NCBI GenBank assembly: GCA_963668605.1
Contig: OY764903.1
Coordinates: forward strand, 5,394,001 to 5,458,000
Direction: 5' to 3'
From: G963668605 sp963668605
GTDB lineage: Bacteria; Acidobacteriota; Terriglobia; Bryobacterales; Bryobacteraceae
Length of the DNA stretch: 64,000 nucleotides
Positions 1 to 8,155 of this stretch are shown here, one piece after another; the first letter of the stretch is position 1; each line of letters begins with the position of its first letter. A program made the position numbers and the translations under genes. Below the pieces are notes generated by a model. The model saw nothing but the letters and a program-made list of their open reading frames with translations. It was not told the origin of the DNA and did no database searches.

Positions 1-80
1 GCGCATCATTGCCACGCTCAGCTTAACCTGCTTATCGCCAAGAGCGTGCAAATTGAGAGGTGAACTCGATTGCACAGCGA

Positions 81-97
81 CGGCAGTCAAATTGCAT
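81..97 (+). promoter_or_regulatory. Sigma-54 (-24/-12) promoter for the flgF operon
   Basis: GG at 82-83 and GC at 94-95 are separated by exactly ten bases, within CGGCAGTCAAATTGCAT. This fits the TGGCAC-N5-TTGCA class. The predicted start at about 107 lies just upstream of a GGAG ribosome site (108-111) and the flgF ATG at 119. The same GG-N10-GC layout precedes fliS, fliD and flgB, and a sigma-54 activator is encoded at 61297-62661. Bases 1-63 also read openly in one frame to a TGA, possibly the end of a preceding gene, which I cannot identify. Confidence 0.55.
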
Positions 98-118
98 TGA
101 CATCCGCGGAGTCTCACG

Positions 119-859
119 ATGGATCAATTGACAAGTCTGGCAGCGAGTGGAATGCGGGCGCGAATGGAAGCGTTGGACATGCTCGCCAACAATCTGGCGA
201 ACGCCAGCACAGCGGGTTTCAAAGCGGATCGCGAATTCTACAACCTCTATGTATCGGCAGACGGTGAACCGGGAGGCGAGCCGCTGCGGCCGTCATTTAT
301 GCCGGTCACGGAAAAACCCTGGACAGACCATTCGCAGGGCACATTGACATCGACGGGGAACTCCCTCGACGTGGCGATTTCCGGAAAAGGATTCTTCACT
401 GTGGACGGGCAGAACGGCCCGTTGTTCACGCGCAACGGAAGTTTTCGTCTTTCGACACGAGGCGAGCTGCAGACGCCGGACGGTTTCGCTGTGCGAGCGC
501 AGGGCGGAGGAAAGATCACGGTGGATCCGGCGTTTCCATTTGAGATTGCCGAGGACGGTTCGGTGCACCAGAACGGGCAGGAACTCGCGCGGTTGGACGT
601 GGTCGACTTTGAAAAGCAATCCGCCCTGGCCAAACGCGAGGGCAACTATTTTCAACTTCTCGATCCGACGACGAAACCACTGCCATCCAGTGCTGGAGTC
701 TACCAAGGAAAGCTGGAAGCAGCGAACGTGGGCAGTGCGGAGACGGCTGTGCGGCTAATAGGCGTCATGCGGCAGTTCGAGAACCTGCAACGCGCCTTGA
801 CGATCGGCGGTGAAATGAACCGCCGCAGCATTGAGGAAGTAGCGAAAGTGGCGGCCTAG
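119..859 (+). CDS. flgF: Flagellar basal-body rod protein FlgF
   Basis: This is a 246-residue proximal-rod subunit of the FlgB/C/F/G family. It is exported by the flagellar type III system and sits between the MS ring and the distal rod. The N-terminal signature NNLANASTAGFKAD lies near residues 23-36, and a helical C-terminus pairs with it in the rod. The central region carries the usual FlgEFG beta domain. The ATG follows GGAG at 108-111. It is the first gene of the run flgF-flgG-flgA-flgH-flgI-flgJ. I prefer FlgF to FlgG because the next gene is the longer, more canonical FlgG. Confidence 0.93.
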   Translation: MDQLTSLAASGMRARMEALDMLANNLANASTAGFKADREFYNLYVSADGEPGGEPLRPSFMPVTEKPWTDHSQGTLTSTGNSLDVAISGKGFFTVDGQNGPLFTRNGSFRLSTRGELQTPDGFAVRAQGGGKITVDPAFPFEIAEDGSVHQNGQELARLDVVDFEKQSALAKREGNYFQLLDPTTKPLPSSAGVYQGKLEAANVGSAETAVRLIGVMRQFENLQRALTIGGEMNRRSIEEVAKVAA

Positions 860-892
860 CGAAACGAGCGCCGGGCGAAGGACAGGAACATT

Positions 893-1684
893 ATGATCAG
901 AGCTCTCTATAGCGCTGGCAGCGGAATGACAGCCCAGCAGATGAACATCGACAATATCGCGCACAACCTGGCGAACTCCAACACGATTGGGTTCAAGATG
1001 CGGCGTACGCAGTTTCAGGATCTGATGTACCAGAATTTTGTGCAGCCGGGCGCTGCGGCGGGCTCGCAAACCGTCGTGCCTAGCGGCCTTCAACTCGGGC
1101 TGGGGACTAAGCCTGTGGCCAACGAGATCAGCTTTGCGCAGGGGGATTTTTCGGCGACGACCAATCCGCTCGACATGGTAATTCAAGGCCGCGGTTTCTT
1201 TCAGGTGCGCCGGGCCAGCGGAGAACTGGCGTACACTCGCGCAGGCGCTTTCCATCTGGATCGCGACGGTAACATGGTTACGGCCGATGGGGAAGCGCTG
1301 GAGCCGCAGATCACGATTCCTCCCGAGGCGCAGTCGATCACTATCGCCGCGGATGGCACGGTGAGTTGCAGCCTGCCGGGACAGAGTGGGGCTCAACTGG
1401 CCGGGCAGATTCAACTCGCAAATTTTGCGAATCCCGCCGGATTGAACAGCCTCGGCAAAAACCTCTACACCCCGACGGATGCATCGGGTGAGCCCACGGT
1501 AGGCAATCCAGGTGGGCAGGAAGGCACGGGCACGCTGCTACAAGGCTACGTCGAGCAATCGAATGTGAGCGTGGTGGAGGAGTTCATCAACATGATCGTG
1601 AGCCAGCGGGCATACGAAGCCAATTCCAAAGTAGTGCGTGCTGCCGATGAGATGTATCAGCAGGTCAACAACATAACGCGATGA
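893..1684 (+). CDS. flgG: Flagellar distal rod protein FlgG
   Basis: This 263-residue protein has the usual FlgG length. It forms the distal rod that passes through the P and L rings. The N-terminal rod motif NLANSNTIGFKMRR (about residues 24-37) and the C-terminal MIVSQRAYEANSKVVRAADE motif, both hallmarks of FlgG, are intact. The gene lies 33 bases after flgF and its TGA overlaps the ATG of flgA by four bases, so the two are probably translationally coupled. Confidence 0.96.
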   Translation: MIRALYSAGSGMTAQQMNIDNIAHNLANSNTIGFKMRRTQFQDLMYQNFVQPGAAAGSQTVVPSGLQLGLGTKPVANEISFAQGDFSATTNPLDMVIQGRGFFQVRRASGELAYTRAGAFHLDRDGNMVTADGEALEPQITIPPEAQSITIAADGTVSCSLPGQSGAQLAGQIQLANFANPAGLNSLGKNLYTPTDASGEPTVGNPGGQEGTGTLLQGYVEQSNVSVVEEFINMIVSQRAYEANSKVVRAADEMYQQVNNITR

Positions 1685-2598
1685 GAATGCTCTTTCTCAT
1701 CACCGTGCTGTTCTCGCCGGTTCTGGCGTTTGCCGCGAGCTGTCTCGCAATCGATGGCGACCGCGTGCTGGCGGCCGACGTGGCGCGGCAGCTTCCAGCG
1801 TTCTCGGTCGCGGATCCAGAAGCCGTAGTGGCCTTGGCGCCTGCGCCTGGACTGCAGCGGCTGCTGCATCGTGCGGAGTTGGCGCGTATCGCGAGCCGGC
1901 TCGGAGTGCCCACTTCAGTCGATCAGGATGTGTGCATCGAACGGGTTGCGGAGTCGCTCAGACGGGAACAAGTGGAGGCGGCGCTCGCGGCGGCGCTTGC
2001 CGGCAACGATGCCACTTTCGAGTTGGTCGATTTCGCGAGGCTGCCTGTGCCGCACGGGCGGCTGGAGTTTACGCGCGCAGGTCTGCTGGCTCCAGGCAGA
2101 GGCAGAGAGCGGGAACCCGTGGTGTGGAGAGGGCGCGTGAAGTACTCCGGAACGCAAAGTGTGCCCGTGTGGGCCAAGGTCGTGCTGAAGTCCATCCGGC
2201 AACGCGTGGTGGCAGACGTTGACCTGATCGCCGGCCAACCAATTGCGGCAGTGCAACTGCGCGTTGAACGCGTCGCAGAGTTTCCGTTTGGAGAGCCCTT
2301 CGCGCGGGAAACCGGCGAGATTGTGGGTAAGTTGCCGCGGCGCACGATTCATCGCGGCGAACCCGTGCGCACGCTTTTGCTCGCGTTGCCCAAAGACGTC
2401 GTAAGGGGAGAAACGGTGGAGGTTACCGTAGAGAGCGGCTCCGCCACATTGAGCTTTGCCGGCAAGGTGGAAACCAGTGGGCGGCAGGGCGATCGCGTTC
2501 TGGTGAAGAATCCTGAAAACGGACAGCGCTTTGCGGCGCGCGTGGAAGCGAAAGGGAAAGTGTCGGTGAAAACGGAAAGGCGGTCCAATGCGCTGTAG
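1681..2598 (+). CDS. flgA: Flagellar P-ring assembly chaperone FlgA
   Basis: This 305-residue protein has an N-terminal signal peptide (hydrophobic residues 4-20, then a small-residue cleavage region), so it is a periplasmic protein. The C-terminal third carries the SAF/ChapFlgA-type segment typical of FlgA, which helps FlgI polymerise into the P ring. The N-terminal half is more divergent and rich in Arg, Ala and Val. Its start overlaps flgG by four bases and its stop overlaps flgH by eleven, consistent with an operon of coupled genes for ring assembly. Confidence 0.85.
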   Translation: MRMLFLITVLFSPVLAFAASCLAIDGDRVLAADVARQLPAFSVADPEAVVALAPAPGLQRLLHRAELARIASRLGVPTSVDQDVCIERVAESLRREQVEAALAAALAGNDATFELVDFARLPVPHGRLEFTRAGLLAPGRGREREPVVWRGRVKYSGTQSVPVWAKVVLKSIRQRVVADVDLIAGQPIAAVQLRVERVAEFPFGEPFARETGEIVGKLPRRTIHRGEPVRTLLLALPKDVVRGETVEVTVESGSATLSFAGKVETSGRQGDRVLVKNPENGQRFAARVEAKGKVSVKTERRSNAL

Positions 2599-3283
2599 CT
2601 GTGCTCGAATCCTTCTCCTTCTGTGTCTGGCGGTCACACTGGTTGCGCGCAAACGGGAGCAAAAGGTGCTCTCGGCGCTGGACCAATACGTAGAAGAGGC
2701 TTCCGCGCGGACTGCGTCGCCCGAAGAGGTGAGTTCTCCGGGATCGCTGTACTCCGTCGGTGCACCGTTGGGGGATCTTGCTCGCGATGCTCGCGCCAGA
2801 CAGGTGGATGACCTGGTCACAATCGTCATCTTCGACAGGGCCTCGGCCATCGCGAAGGGAACCACGAGTACGTCGCGCAAGTCCGACACGAAACATTCCG
2901 TAGGCTCCATCTTCGGAAGCACGAATCCGCTGGGGCCGCTGGCGAATCTGGCGGCCGCCAACAGCGCGACGCAGATCCAGGGCCAGGGTGAGACCAGCCG
3001 TGAAAACACGGTGAGCACCACGTTGTCGGCGAGGGTGACACGCGTGCTCCCGAACGGAAACATGGTCGTGGAGGGCGCCAAACAGATCTCCGTAAATTCA
3101 GAACAGCAGGTCGTGACGGTGCGCGGCGTCGTGCGGCCCACGGACGTCAGCCCCGCGAATCAGGTTCGCTCGGACCGTCTCGGACAACTGGAAGTGCACG
3201 TGACCGGGAAGGGCGAAGTGGGGGACGTGATTCGCCGCCCGTTCTTCCTGTACCGCCTGTTGCTCGGCATTTTGCCACTCTGA
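2588..3283 (+). CDS. flgH: Flagellar L-ring protein FlgH
   Basis: This 231-residue outer-membrane ring subunit is recognised by the region LYSVGAPLGDLARDARARQV-DDLVTIVIFDRASA (residues about 55-85) and by the VLPNGNMVVEG and IRGVVRP-like (here VRGVVRPTDVSP) motifs. The N-terminus is short and hydrophobic (residues 7-20). The cysteines at residues 3, 5 and 13 do not sit in a clear L-[AS]-[GA]-C lipobox, so lipidation is uncertain. Its presence with flgI implies a diderm envelope. It lies between flgA and flgI in the rod/ring operon. Confidence 0.9.
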   Translation: MRCSCARILLLLCLAVTLVARKREQKVLSALDQYVEEASARTASPEEVSSPGSLYSVGAPLGDLARDARARQVDDLVTIVIFDRASAIAKGTTSTSRKSDTKHSVGSIFGSTNPLGPLANLAAANSATQIQGQGETSRENTVSTTLSARVTRVLPNGNMVVEGAKQISVNSEQQVVTVRGVVRPTDVSPANQVRSDRLGQLEVHVTGKGEVGDVIRRPFFLYRLLLGILPL

Positions 3284-3289
3284 GGAGCC

Positions 3290-4390
3290 ATGAAACGGCG
3301 ATTGATCACATTTGTCTGTTTGCTCCTGAGTGCGCAGGAGTTGCCGGCCGCGGCACGTGTGAAAGATCTGATTTCGCTCGAAGGCGTGCGCGACAACCAA
3401 CTCCTGGGATACGGGCTTGTTGTAGGTCTGGCCGGTACTGGCGACAAGCGCCAAAGCGTCTTTTCGGCCCAGAGTCTCGCGAACATGCTGGAGCGGATGG
3501 GAGTTATCGTGCAGCCGACGGCGATTCTGGTCCGGAACACTGCGGCGGTTATGATCACTGCGAACCTGCCGCCATTTGCGCAGCCCGGGACACGGATCGA
3601 CGTTACAGTGGCGGCGATTGGCGACGCGGCGAACTTGCAGGGCGGATTGCTGCTGATCTCGCCGCTCAAGGCCGCGGATGGACAGGTCTATGCTGTCGCT
3701 CAAGGTCCTCTGCTCACGGGCGGGTTTGCGGCCGGCCGGGGCGGCAGTTCGCAAACGGTGAATCATCCCACCACGGCGCGAGTACCCAGCGGCGCTATTG
3801 TGGAACGGAAGCCGCCGTCGCTGCCGCCCGGCCAGAAGTTGAAGCTACAATTGCTGCGCGCTGATTTTACGACGGCGGCGCGAATCGCCCAGTCCATCAA
3901 TCGCAAATTCGGTTCGGAGCAAAAGGCGGTTGCGCAAGCAGAGAACTCGGGTTTGGTGAACGTCGACTTGCCTACTGCCTTCGCCAGCCGTCCGGTTGAA
4001 TTTGTCGCTGAGATCGAAGCGCTTAGCGTCGACTCCGATCAGCGCGCCCGGGTTGTGGTGAATGAGCGGACCGGCAGTATCGTCATTGGGAAAGAGGTGC
4101 GGATCAATCCGGTCTCGATCCTGCACGGCGCCCTGACCGTGGAAATACAGACCACCTTCACAGCTTCGCAGCCTCAACCCCTCGCTTCGGGCGAGACGGT
4201 GGTCACGCCGCAAGTCGGCGTGGGCGTGAAGGAAGAGAAGGCGCGAAACGTGACGCTGAAGCAAGGCGCGAGCGTGGAAGATCTGGTGCGGGGCTTGATG
4301 GCAATAGGTTCGACGCCGCGCGACGTGATCGCAATTCTCCAAAGCCTTCGAGCGGCAGGCGCGATGGAAGCGGATCTTGAGGTGATCTAA
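3290..4390 (+). CDS. flgI: Flagellar P-ring protein FlgI
   Basis: This is a complete 366-residue FlgI with a signal peptide (about residues 1-21). The mature N-terminus ARVKDLISLEGVRDNQLLGY is diagnostic. The protein forms the periplasmic P ring around the distal rod. The conserved C-terminus ends in RDVIAILQSLRAAGAMEADL. A second flgI, on the opposite strand, enters the window at its right edge (63756-64000). The two C-termini are clearly paralogous but not identical. The gene is followed after five bases by flgJ. Confidence 0.96.
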   Translation: MKRRLITFVCLLLSAQELPAAARVKDLISLEGVRDNQLLGYGLVVGLAGTGDKRQSVFSAQSLANMLERMGVIVQPTAILVRNTAAVMITANLPPFAQPGTRIDVTVAAIGDAANLQGGLLLISPLKAADGQVYAVAQGPLLTGGFAAGRGGSSQTVNHPTTARVPSGAIVERKPPSLPPGQKLKLQLLRADFTTAARIAQSINRKFGSEQKAVAQAENSGLVNVDLPTAFASRPVEFVAEIEALSVDSDQRARVVVNERTGSIVIGKEVRINPVSILHGALTVEIQTTFTASQPQPLASGETVVTPQVGVGVKEEKARNVTLKQGASVEDLVRGLMAIGSTPRDVIAILQSLRAAGAMEADLEVI

Positions 4391-4395
4391 CCGGT

Positions 4396-4728
4396 ATGAT
4401 TTCTCCAATTACAATAATGGCGCCGGGCGTGGCAGCCGACGCCGCGAGCCGCGCCGTGAAGAACGATCCAGCCAAAGTAAAGGACGCCGCCACGCAATTC
4501 GAGGCTCTGCTGATCGGTCAGATGCTGACGCAGACTCGTGAAGGCAGCAGCCTTGAGCAAGGCGACCAAGCCTCGATGTCGGTGCGTGAGATGGCCGAGC
4601 AGCAACTCGCTCAGGTCCTGGCGGCGAACGGAGGACTCGGGCTGGCCAATCTCGTTGTGCAGGGGTTGAGTCGCGCGCCCGTTCAACAGGACCAGGCGGC
4701 GGGCCGGTATTCCGGCGCGGCGTCGTAG
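4396..4728 (+). CDS. flgJ: Rod-binding protein, FlgJ N-terminal type
   Basis: This 110-residue protein corresponds only to the rod-capping half of enterobacterial FlgJ. There is no peptidoglycan hydrolase domain, as in many non-enterobacterial genomes. The family core is ATQFEALLIGQMLTQTRE (about residues 30-48) followed by REMAEQQLAQVLAANGGLGL. It scaffolds rod assembly in the periplasm. Its last 46 bases overlap the 3' end of fliS, which is convergent. A paralogue with the same neighbours lies at 63420-63734. Confidence 0.88.
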   Translation: MISPITIMAPGVAADAASRAVKNDPAKVKDAATQFEALLIGQMLTQTREGSSLEQGDQASMSVREMAEQQLAQVLAANGGLGLANLVVQGLSRAPVQQDQAAGRYSGAAS

Positions 4729-5138
4729 AGCGGCGGCGGAACAGCGGCGACGCTGGTCTCCAACTCGGGTTCAGAGGTGCACTGCGACCAGCCTTCGAGC
4801 AGCGTGCAGAGCAGTTCAGCCGTCTCGGCGAGCGGTCCGTCCGTCTGCTGCAGATTGGCCTCGTTGAGGCGTCGCAGCATGTAGTCGTAGAGTTCTGCAA
4901 GTGAGCGTCCGATTTCGCCCCCGAGCGTGGTGTCGAGGGAGGTTGAAAGCTCTGTCAGGATCGCCAGACAGCGGTTAATCGAGCGGTTGCGGCCTTCGAT
5001 GTCGCCCTGTTCCAGACAGTGGCGCGCTTGCGAGACGGATTCCACGGCGGCGCGATACATCAATCTCACCAACTCCACAGGGCTCGCCGAAAAAACTTCC
5101 GTTTCCAGACCGTTACGGTAGTACTCACTGTTCCGCAT
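4683..5138 (-). CDS. fliS: Flagellin export chaperone FliS (left copy)
   Basis: This 151-residue four-helix chaperone prevents premature flagellin polymerisation in the cytoplasm. It starts MRNSEYYRNGLETEVFSASP and continues VELVRLMYRAAVESV, the FliS core. The C-terminal 30 residues are Pro-rich and family-atypical. The start follows GAGGAG. A second FliS (62968-63456) shares the SPxELVRxLYR region but is otherwise diverged. The convergent overlap with flgJ leaves no room for a terminator between them. Confidence 0.92.
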   Translation of the reverse strand: MRNSEYYRNGLETEVFSASPVELVRLMYRAAVESVSQARHCLEQGDIEGRNRSINRCLAILTELSTSLDTTLGGEIGRSLAELYDYMLRRLNEANLQQTDGPLAETAELLCTLLEGWSQCTSEPELETSVAAVPPPLYDAAPEYRPAAWSC

Positions 5139-5177
5139 GCTATCTCCTCACAAAAGCCGTATCGGCAAAAGAAGCGA

Positions 5178-5195
5178 AAGCAAGAACCAAACCAT
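5178..5195 (-). promoter_or_regulatory. Sigma-54 (-24/-12) promoter for fliS
   Basis: On the minus strand, TGGTTTGGTTCTTGCTTT has GG (5193-5192) and GC (5181-5180) ten bases apart. The expected start is about 5168, giving a leader of about 30 bases with GAGGAG before the fliS ATG (5138). The site lies in the gap between flaG and fliS, so fliS can be expressed apart from flaG. Confidence 0.55.
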
Positions 5196-5200
5196 CCAGC

Positions 5201-5479
5201 CTAGCCGCGCGAGAGATCCTGAGCCAGCCGCAGAGCGAATTCCTGTGGAATTTGCTGGATCACCTCTTTGGTTTTGCGGTCGATGATTTTGATAATCGGG
5301 CGACGCGTTTCGCGATCCAGCGAAAACGTGAGTTCGCGATTATCGCCAAACATATCGGTCGCGTTCAATGCGTGGACGGCGCGGATCAGATCCCTCTGTT
5401 CGTTCACCTTCTCCTGAACGACATGGGACGGAGTGCCGGCCAAGGTTGCCATGCTGGACTGCACTGAAGTTAGTTCCAT
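5201..5479 (-). CDS. flaG: FlaG family flagellar protein
   Basis: This 92-residue protein has the FlaG-family C-terminus: LTFSLDRETRRPIIKIIDRK, then TKEVIQQIPQEFALRLAQDL. FlaG proteins influence filament length and usually neighbour fliC, fliD or fliS. A longer reading frame extends upstream to 5659, but the ATG at 5479 is preceded by GAGGAG at good spacing and the homology begins after it, so I chose the short form. It lies directly upstream of fliS. Confidence 0.85.
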   Translation of the reverse strand: MELTSVQSSMATLAGTPSHVVQEKVNEQRDLIRAVHALNATDMFGDNRELTFSLDRETRRPIIKIIDRKTKEVIQQIPQEFALRLAQDLSRG

Positions 5480-5519
5480 ATTCAACTCCTCGGGTCGATA
5501 AGTTTCCCCGCATTGAACC

Positions 5520-5546
5520 TTATCGATCCGGATCGGGAAAGTCTTA
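5520..5546 (-). promoter_or_regulatory. Sigma-28 (FliA) promoter for flaG
   Basis: On the minus strand, TAAGACTT (5546-5539) is followed after exactly 11 bases by ATCGATAA (5527-5520). Compared with the known TAAAGTTT-N11-GCCGATAA consensus, five and six of eight positions match. It ends about 40 bases before the flaG ATG. FliA is encoded at 57371-58150. Confidence 0.5.
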
Positions 5547-5609
5547 ACTTTTCGCACTCTTTTAGCTTCTGATGCCTTTGTCCAGGAGACGGGCAGGGCC
5601 GCACAGTCT

Positions 5610-5669
5610 CTACTCGGCGCAGATCGTCTCCAGGGCGGCCACGAACAAGAGCGCTGCAATCTTGCTCAT
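5610..5669 (-). pseudogene. Truncated signal-peptide fragment, 19 codons
   Basis: A 19-codon frame, MSKIAALLFVAALETICAE, has the look of a signal peptide. It starts seven bases after an AAGGAA ribosome site and 24 bases after the end of the broken acylase gene, as a genuine next gene would, but stops at once. No continuation is visible before the flaG promoter. I read it as the stump of a gene cut at the edge of the flagellar cluster. It could also be a chance frame. Confidence 0.35.
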
Positions 5670-5693
5670 GAATGGGTTCCTTGACAGGCCCGC

Positions 5694-6602
5694 TCACTTC
5701 ACGCTGGAGAGTTTGGGAACGACGGGACCGTTTTCGTAGCGGTCGCCCGGCTCGAAGGCAACCGGATTGGGGAACAGGGTCTTGAGTTCGACGCTGTGCG
5801 GACCTTTCGCGAGTTCCTGGTCCAGGTCCAGCGTCAGGGGATGATCAAAGTCGCGTTTGTAGTAGAGATGCACCTTGCGGCCGGTGAGGTCGAAGACGGC
5901 GGATTCGACGCTGCCGACTTCGTCCCCTTTGTAGCGGCCGTGAATGCTGATCTACTTGAGCACGGAAACCACGCTCGCAACGGAGGCTTCCTTCACTTCC
6001 GCCAGCATCCGGCCGCCGCGATGCAGACGCGAGTTCGGTCCCTCAGTGGAACTCGGTTTGGAAATCAGGGTATTCGTCATGATCTGTGTGGGCCCGCTGC
6101 GCCTGATGACCTTGACCTCACCCTCGACCCATTCGAGGATGGCCGAATCGCCGGTGGGATCGGCCAGCAACAGGTGTACGTGAGCGCCATGCGGTCCTGG
6201 AGGCAGAGAGTAGGCGCGCACCATCGCGACGGCTTGTTTCACGGATGCGCATTCGGCCACGATCTTCTCTAGAAAATTGTGTTGGAACTGGGGCTTGTCG
6301 GGGTTGTAGGGCGTCTCGCTGTGGGGGACGTTGGCATGGGTTATGGCCAGCCCCTTTTCGTTCACGCACTTCATACCCATGGGAACCCAACCGGGCTGAG
6401 TTTCCATGCTGACGCATACCCGACCGAAGAAGCCGTCCCGGTTGGGGGTGACGTGGAGCAGCATGTTGAGTTTAAAGGTGTTGTCATTGTTGTGCCCCAC
6501 AAAAACCTTGCCGTCCTTGACGATGCTGACGACGCTGCAAGCCGCAAGTGTCCCGGGCGGCAGCAGCGACGTGATTGCCAGAAGAGTTTTGATTCCGCGC
6601 AT
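5694..6602 (-). pseudogene. Linear-amide hydrolase / C45-type acylase gene interrupted by an in-frame TAG
   Basis: The frame begins MRGIKTLLAITSLLPPGTLA with a signal peptide, then Cys22 starts CSVVSIVKDGKVFVGHNNDN. That is the N-terminal-nucleophile pattern of choloylglycine-hydrolase/C45 acyltransferases. At 5952-5954 a TAG stops translation after 216 residues. The same frame then continues for 85 sensible codons (GRYKGDEVGSVESAVFDLTG and onward) to a TGA at 5694-5696, so the stop looks like a single-base lesion rather than a natural end. Readthrough or a sequencing error are the alternatives. The product would act outside the cytoplasmic membrane on amide or acyl substrates. Start 6602 is chosen for the signal peptide and an upstream GGA. 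Confidence 0.75.
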
Positions 6603-6748
6603 GTAAGAGTCCTTTTGAGTATTTTGACTCTGAAACTCTGCTGTAAGTTCCTGCAGCGCACTCATCGGGCGAACGGGACACGGCCTGCCCGACGGTCGTA
6701 ACTTACTCCAGCGTGCGAAAACGGCGTTATGCTAACGTACACCTGCTT

Positions 6749-8080
6749 ATGAATGAGAGTGAGTTTCGCGATCTGATGCAGTCGGGGTTGGGTCGGGCAA
6801 TTACTTACGCCCGTGAAAATGACGTAGGAGCGTTCCGGGATGTGATCCTCGACGCTTGTCTGCACTGTTACTCTGCCGACGCACAGAGTGAAGGCACTCG
6901 TGCGGGCTACATGCTCGAATTGGTGAACCTGCTGCCGGATCGGGATTTCTACTGTGATGAAGTCTTGAAGGCATTGCCGGGAAGTGGAGATGACTGGGAC
7001 GCTTTACAGCGTTTTTGTTTCGCTACCGATATGGCGTCCGAAGGAGACGAACGAGCAAAGCGCGCGGTATACGAGAACTTCGATCCTGGACCGAGAATGG
7101 GCGAGTCGATGGCGAGCGCCTTAGTCAGGATGGACGGCCTGGAGGGGCTTCTCTTCGCCGCGGCAAAACTCGGCGCCCTGCTCGCCGCCAAGCCGAACGA
7201 GGTAGATGTGGGTTATCTCTGGTGGCAGAGTGTCGAAATCTGCGGTGAGGAGCAAGTGCGGGCCGCGTTGCTTCAGGCCGGGAAGACGGATCCGCACGTC
7301 GAGACCTACCGCTTAAGGGCAGAGGCGGACTGGGCGAAGTCCATGGACCATCAAAGCCCGTGGAACGAGATCCAGGCCTTGGACTACGAGGGATTGAAGG
7401 CGAGGCTGCTTGGATTACGTGGCTTCTGGCTCGGTAGGTGGGGTGAAAAGGCCAACGCCGAAAATATCGAACTCGCGGCACGTGGCCTGATGGCGGCCCG
7501 GACTCCAGAAGATCAACTCGCCCATTTGCGAATCTTCAGCAGCCGAACTCTTCCCTTGGATCATCGGCTCCTGCTGGAACTCGCGACGTCTCCGGACGAC
7601 CGTCTGGCGTGCGCGGCGTCCAGGGCACTAACGTGGATCACGCACCCTTCCGTTCGGGCACTTGCTTTCCGGCTCGTGGAAGATCGAGCTTCAAGCCGTG
7701 AGGATGCAATCGCGATGCTTGCGCAGAACTGGGAACCTGGCGATCACGACATCGTGCTCGGCTGGTTCGAACGGGAACAGGATCGAGACATGCGCCATGG
7801 CTTCGGCATCGACTTGCGGAAATGTTGGAAACGCCACCCCGAACCGGCGAGCGAAGTCCGGATGTTGCGCGCGCTCTATGAGAAGGGGCCGTGTTCGTTC
7901 TGCCGGGAGTTTCTGCTGAGTCGGCTCATTGAGTTGGACTCATTGCCTGACGATCTGCGTGCGGAATGCGCGTTCGACGCCAACGAGGACGTTCGCGTAC
8001 TCGTCGGCGCGCCGCCGGCGTCTGACGCAGCGGGATCTACGCCAGATGCCGAGGAGCCTCCGCAGTCTGGTGTTTCCTGA
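6749..8080 (+). CDS. Hypothetical protein, HEAT-like helical repeats
   Basis: I do not recognise this 443-residue protein as a named family. It is almost entirely helical. The second half (about residues 270-400) has repeat-like segments such as LACAASRALTWITHPSVRAL and a later REDAIAMLAQNW, resembling HEAT/ARM solenoids. Several Cys residues occur near residues 370-385 (GPCSFCREFLL). There is no signal peptide, and the C-terminal tail is acidic and Pro/Ser-rich. I started at 6749 because the earlier ATG adds a short Arg-rich stretch. No strong ribosome site is visible at either start. It is divergent from the broken acylase gene and co-directional with glf. Confidence 0.7.
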   Translation: MNESEFRDLMQSGLGRAITYARENDVGAFRDVILDACLHCYSADAQSEGTRAGYMLELVNLLPDRDFYCDEVLKALPGSGDDWDALQRFCFATDMASEGDERAKRAVYENFDPGPRMGESMASALVRMDGLEGLLFAAAKLGALLAAKPNEVDVGYLWWQSVEICGEEQVRAALLQAGKTDPHVETYRLRAEADWAKSMDHQSPWNEIQALDYEGLKARLLGLRGFWLGRWGEKANAENIELAARGLMAARTPEDQLAHLRIFSSRTLPLDHRLLLELATSPDDRLACAASRALTWITHPSVRALAFRLVEDRASSREDAIAMLAQNWEPGDHDIVLGWFEREQDRDMRHGFGIDLRKCWKRHPEPASEVRMLRALYEKGPCSFCREFLLSRLIELDSLPDDLRAECAFDANEDVRVLVGAPPASDAAGSTPDAEEPPQSGVS

Positions 8081-8155
8081 GGCCCCTGGCTGCCGGGCAT
8101 AAAGTAGTATCCACCCGTTGCCGAAAGCTTACTGGGATCTGAGCCCGGCGCAAAC

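Noticed and set aside
1915..3141. 408-codon minus frame across flgA and flgH
   Set aside because: It is antisense to two ring genes whose motifs and overlaps are clear.
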